Shown: positions 14,133-14,829 of the stretch, in pieces
How the letters are laid out: each line of letters opens with the position of its first letter
Position numbering within the stretch: position 1 is the stretch's first letter
Assembly (NCBI GenBank): GCA_021737445.1
Contig: JAIPDY010000062.1
Location: 1-14,829 of the forward strand
DNA from: Desulfotignum sp.
Lineage (GTDB): Bacteria; Desulfobacterota; Desulfobacteria; Desulfobacterales; Desulfobacteraceae
DNA length: 14,829 bases
Direction of reading: 5' to 3'
Position numbers and translations under genes: made by a program
Notes under the pieces: model-generated
Databases searched by the model: none
Told to the model about the DNA's origin: nothing
The model's input: only the letters and a program-made list of their open reading frames with translations

Positions 14133-14639
14133 AAACTCCTCAATCAAGGGTTTATATTCTTCATACGCGCTTTTGGCCCACCAGAGCTGCTCTTCAGACG
14201 GCCGGCCCTTGATCTTTCCAGGGGCACCGAACACAAGAGAATAATCCGGGATAATTTTGCCGGCCCCTACCAGGGCGGCGGCGCCGATGAGGCAGAAATC
14301 GCCGATGCAGGCTTCATGGAGCAGGGTGGCGTTCATGCCGATGAGCACATAATTGCCTATGGACCGGCAGTTGAGCACGGCCCCGTGGCCGATGACCACC
14401 CGGTCACCGATGAATACATCCCCGTCTCTGCCGCCGGGGGCGCCGGCGTGGATCACACAGTTGTCCTCCACAATGCTTTGTCTGCCGATGGTGATTTTTC
14501 CCAGATCGGCCCGGATCACCGCACCCGGCCATACACTGGATTCCTCGCCGATCTCCACATCTCCGATAAGCACTGCCGTGTCATCCACAAACGCGGACGC
14601 GGCAATGCGCGGTGTTTTGCCCCTGAAGGACCGTATCAT
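14112..14639 (-). CDS. Gamma-carbonic-anhydrase-like hexapeptide-repeat protein
   Basis: A 175-residue left-handed beta-helix protein of the YrdA/PaaY/CaiE group, normally a trimer with metal bound between subunits. The gamma-carbonic-anhydrase core is present: Arg43 and Asp45 in 'VIRAD', Gln54, Asn60, and metal ligands His64 and His85. The third ligand position, normally His in 'GHGAVLHGC', is Asn90 here ('GHGAVLNCR'). A C-terminal helix ('EEQLWWAKSAYEEYKPLIEEF') is typical. The ATG at 14639 follows GAGGG. It starts 23 nt after the stop of the upstream nucleotidyltransferase, so the two are probably co-transcribed. Carbonic anhydrase activity is doubtful given Asn90. Confidence 0.85.
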   Translation of the reverse strand: MIRSFRGKTPRIAASAFVDDTAVLIGDVEIGEESSVWPGAVIRADLGKITIGRQSIVEDNCVIHAGAPGGRDGDVFIGDRVVIGHGAVLNCRSIGNYVLIGMNATLLHEACIGDFCLIGAAALVGAGKIIPDYSLVFGAPGKIKGRPSEEQLWWAKSAYEEYKPLIEEFKKAQTG

Positions 14640-14662
14640 ATGTTTTCCCTCTCTTTATATTA

Positions 14663-14829
14663 TCATGGTGTTGCAGATTCATCCCGGGCGGCTGCAAGTT
14701 TTTTGTAATCTTCCGGCGTGTCCACATCCCTGAGAATGCCGGCATCTGCAACTGCAATGCTCTGCATCCGGTGCGCAAATTCCTTGAACAGCACCCTGGC
14801 CCCTGCATCGCCTGCCGGGCAGGCAAGAT
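14663..14829 (-). CDS. MobA/MocA-type nucleotidyltransferase, C-terminal part
   Basis: The last 55 codons of a gene that enters from the right edge. 'GDAGARVLF' and 'ILRDVDTPEDYKKL' are the C-terminal signature of MobA-like NTP transferases, the family of molybdenum cofactor cytidylyltransferase MocA and related enzymes. Such enzymes add CMP or GMP to molybdopterin or activate other small substrates. A MocA role would fit the (broken) xanthine-dehydrogenase-type hydroxylase in this window, which uses MCD, but the two loci are 12 kb apart and the N-terminal motif is not visible. The stop is TGA at 14665-14663. Confidence 0.8.
   Translation of the reverse strand, partial: LACPAGDAGARVLFKEFAHRMQSIAVADAGILRDVDTPEDYKKLAAARDESATP

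Overview
The window looks like part of a chromosome of a sulfate-reducing member of the Desulfobacterales (Desulfotignum/Desulfobacula/Desulfobacter-like). This is inferred from the mix of families: anaerobic molybdopterin oxidoreductase with a DmsB-like partner, isoquinoline-oxidoreductase-type molybdenum hydroxylase, non-pyrrolysine MttB-family methyltransferase and small conserved proteins of the kind seen in this group. It is also inferred from the moderate GC content with C/G-leaning third positions. No rRNA, tRNA, CRISPR array, insertion sequence or phage gene is visible.

Layout. (1) 1-1071, plus strand: the 3' end of a DMSO-reductase-family molybdopterin subunit and its small 8-cysteine 4Fe-4S partner. 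(2) 1230-2911, plus: a broken xanthine-dehydrogenase-type locus. An IorA-like 2Fe-2S domain is fused in frame to an interior part of an IorB-like molybdopterin subunit, and a second internal deletion shifts the frame. (3) 2992-4476, minus: an ArsR-family repressor with a C-terminal cysteine cluster and an ArsP_1-family metal/metalloid permease with a cysteine-bearing loop. Two matching 20-bp operator-like palindromes flank arsR, and its promoter implies a leaderless mRNA. (4) 4588-5131, minus: remnants of a PIN-domain toxin and a LysE-family exporter. (5) 5167-5838, minus: csaA and a small unknown gene. (6) 6018-7983, plus: ispF-cysS, with a promoter divergent from that of the small gene. (7) 8022-13612, minus: a tightly spaced run glnS, MttB-family methyltransferase, large GAF-domain protein. 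(8) 13792-14076, plus: a possible sORF and a TTG-started 58-residue protein. (9) 14112-14829, minus: a nucleotidyltransferase 3' end followed by a gamma-carbonic-anhydrase-like protein.

How they work together. ispF (isoprenoid precursors), cysS and glnS (tRNA charging) are housekeeping genes. The arsR-permease pair is a self-contained metal- or metalloid-responsive efflux module. The broken molybdenum hydroxylase and the PIN/LysE fragments show that 1.2-5.1 kb has been losing genes. I see no convincing new multi-gene system. The best leads are the two-site ArsR control with its leaderless promoter, the MttB-type enzyme and the undescribed GAF protein in the glnS run, and the double-deleted hydroxylase.
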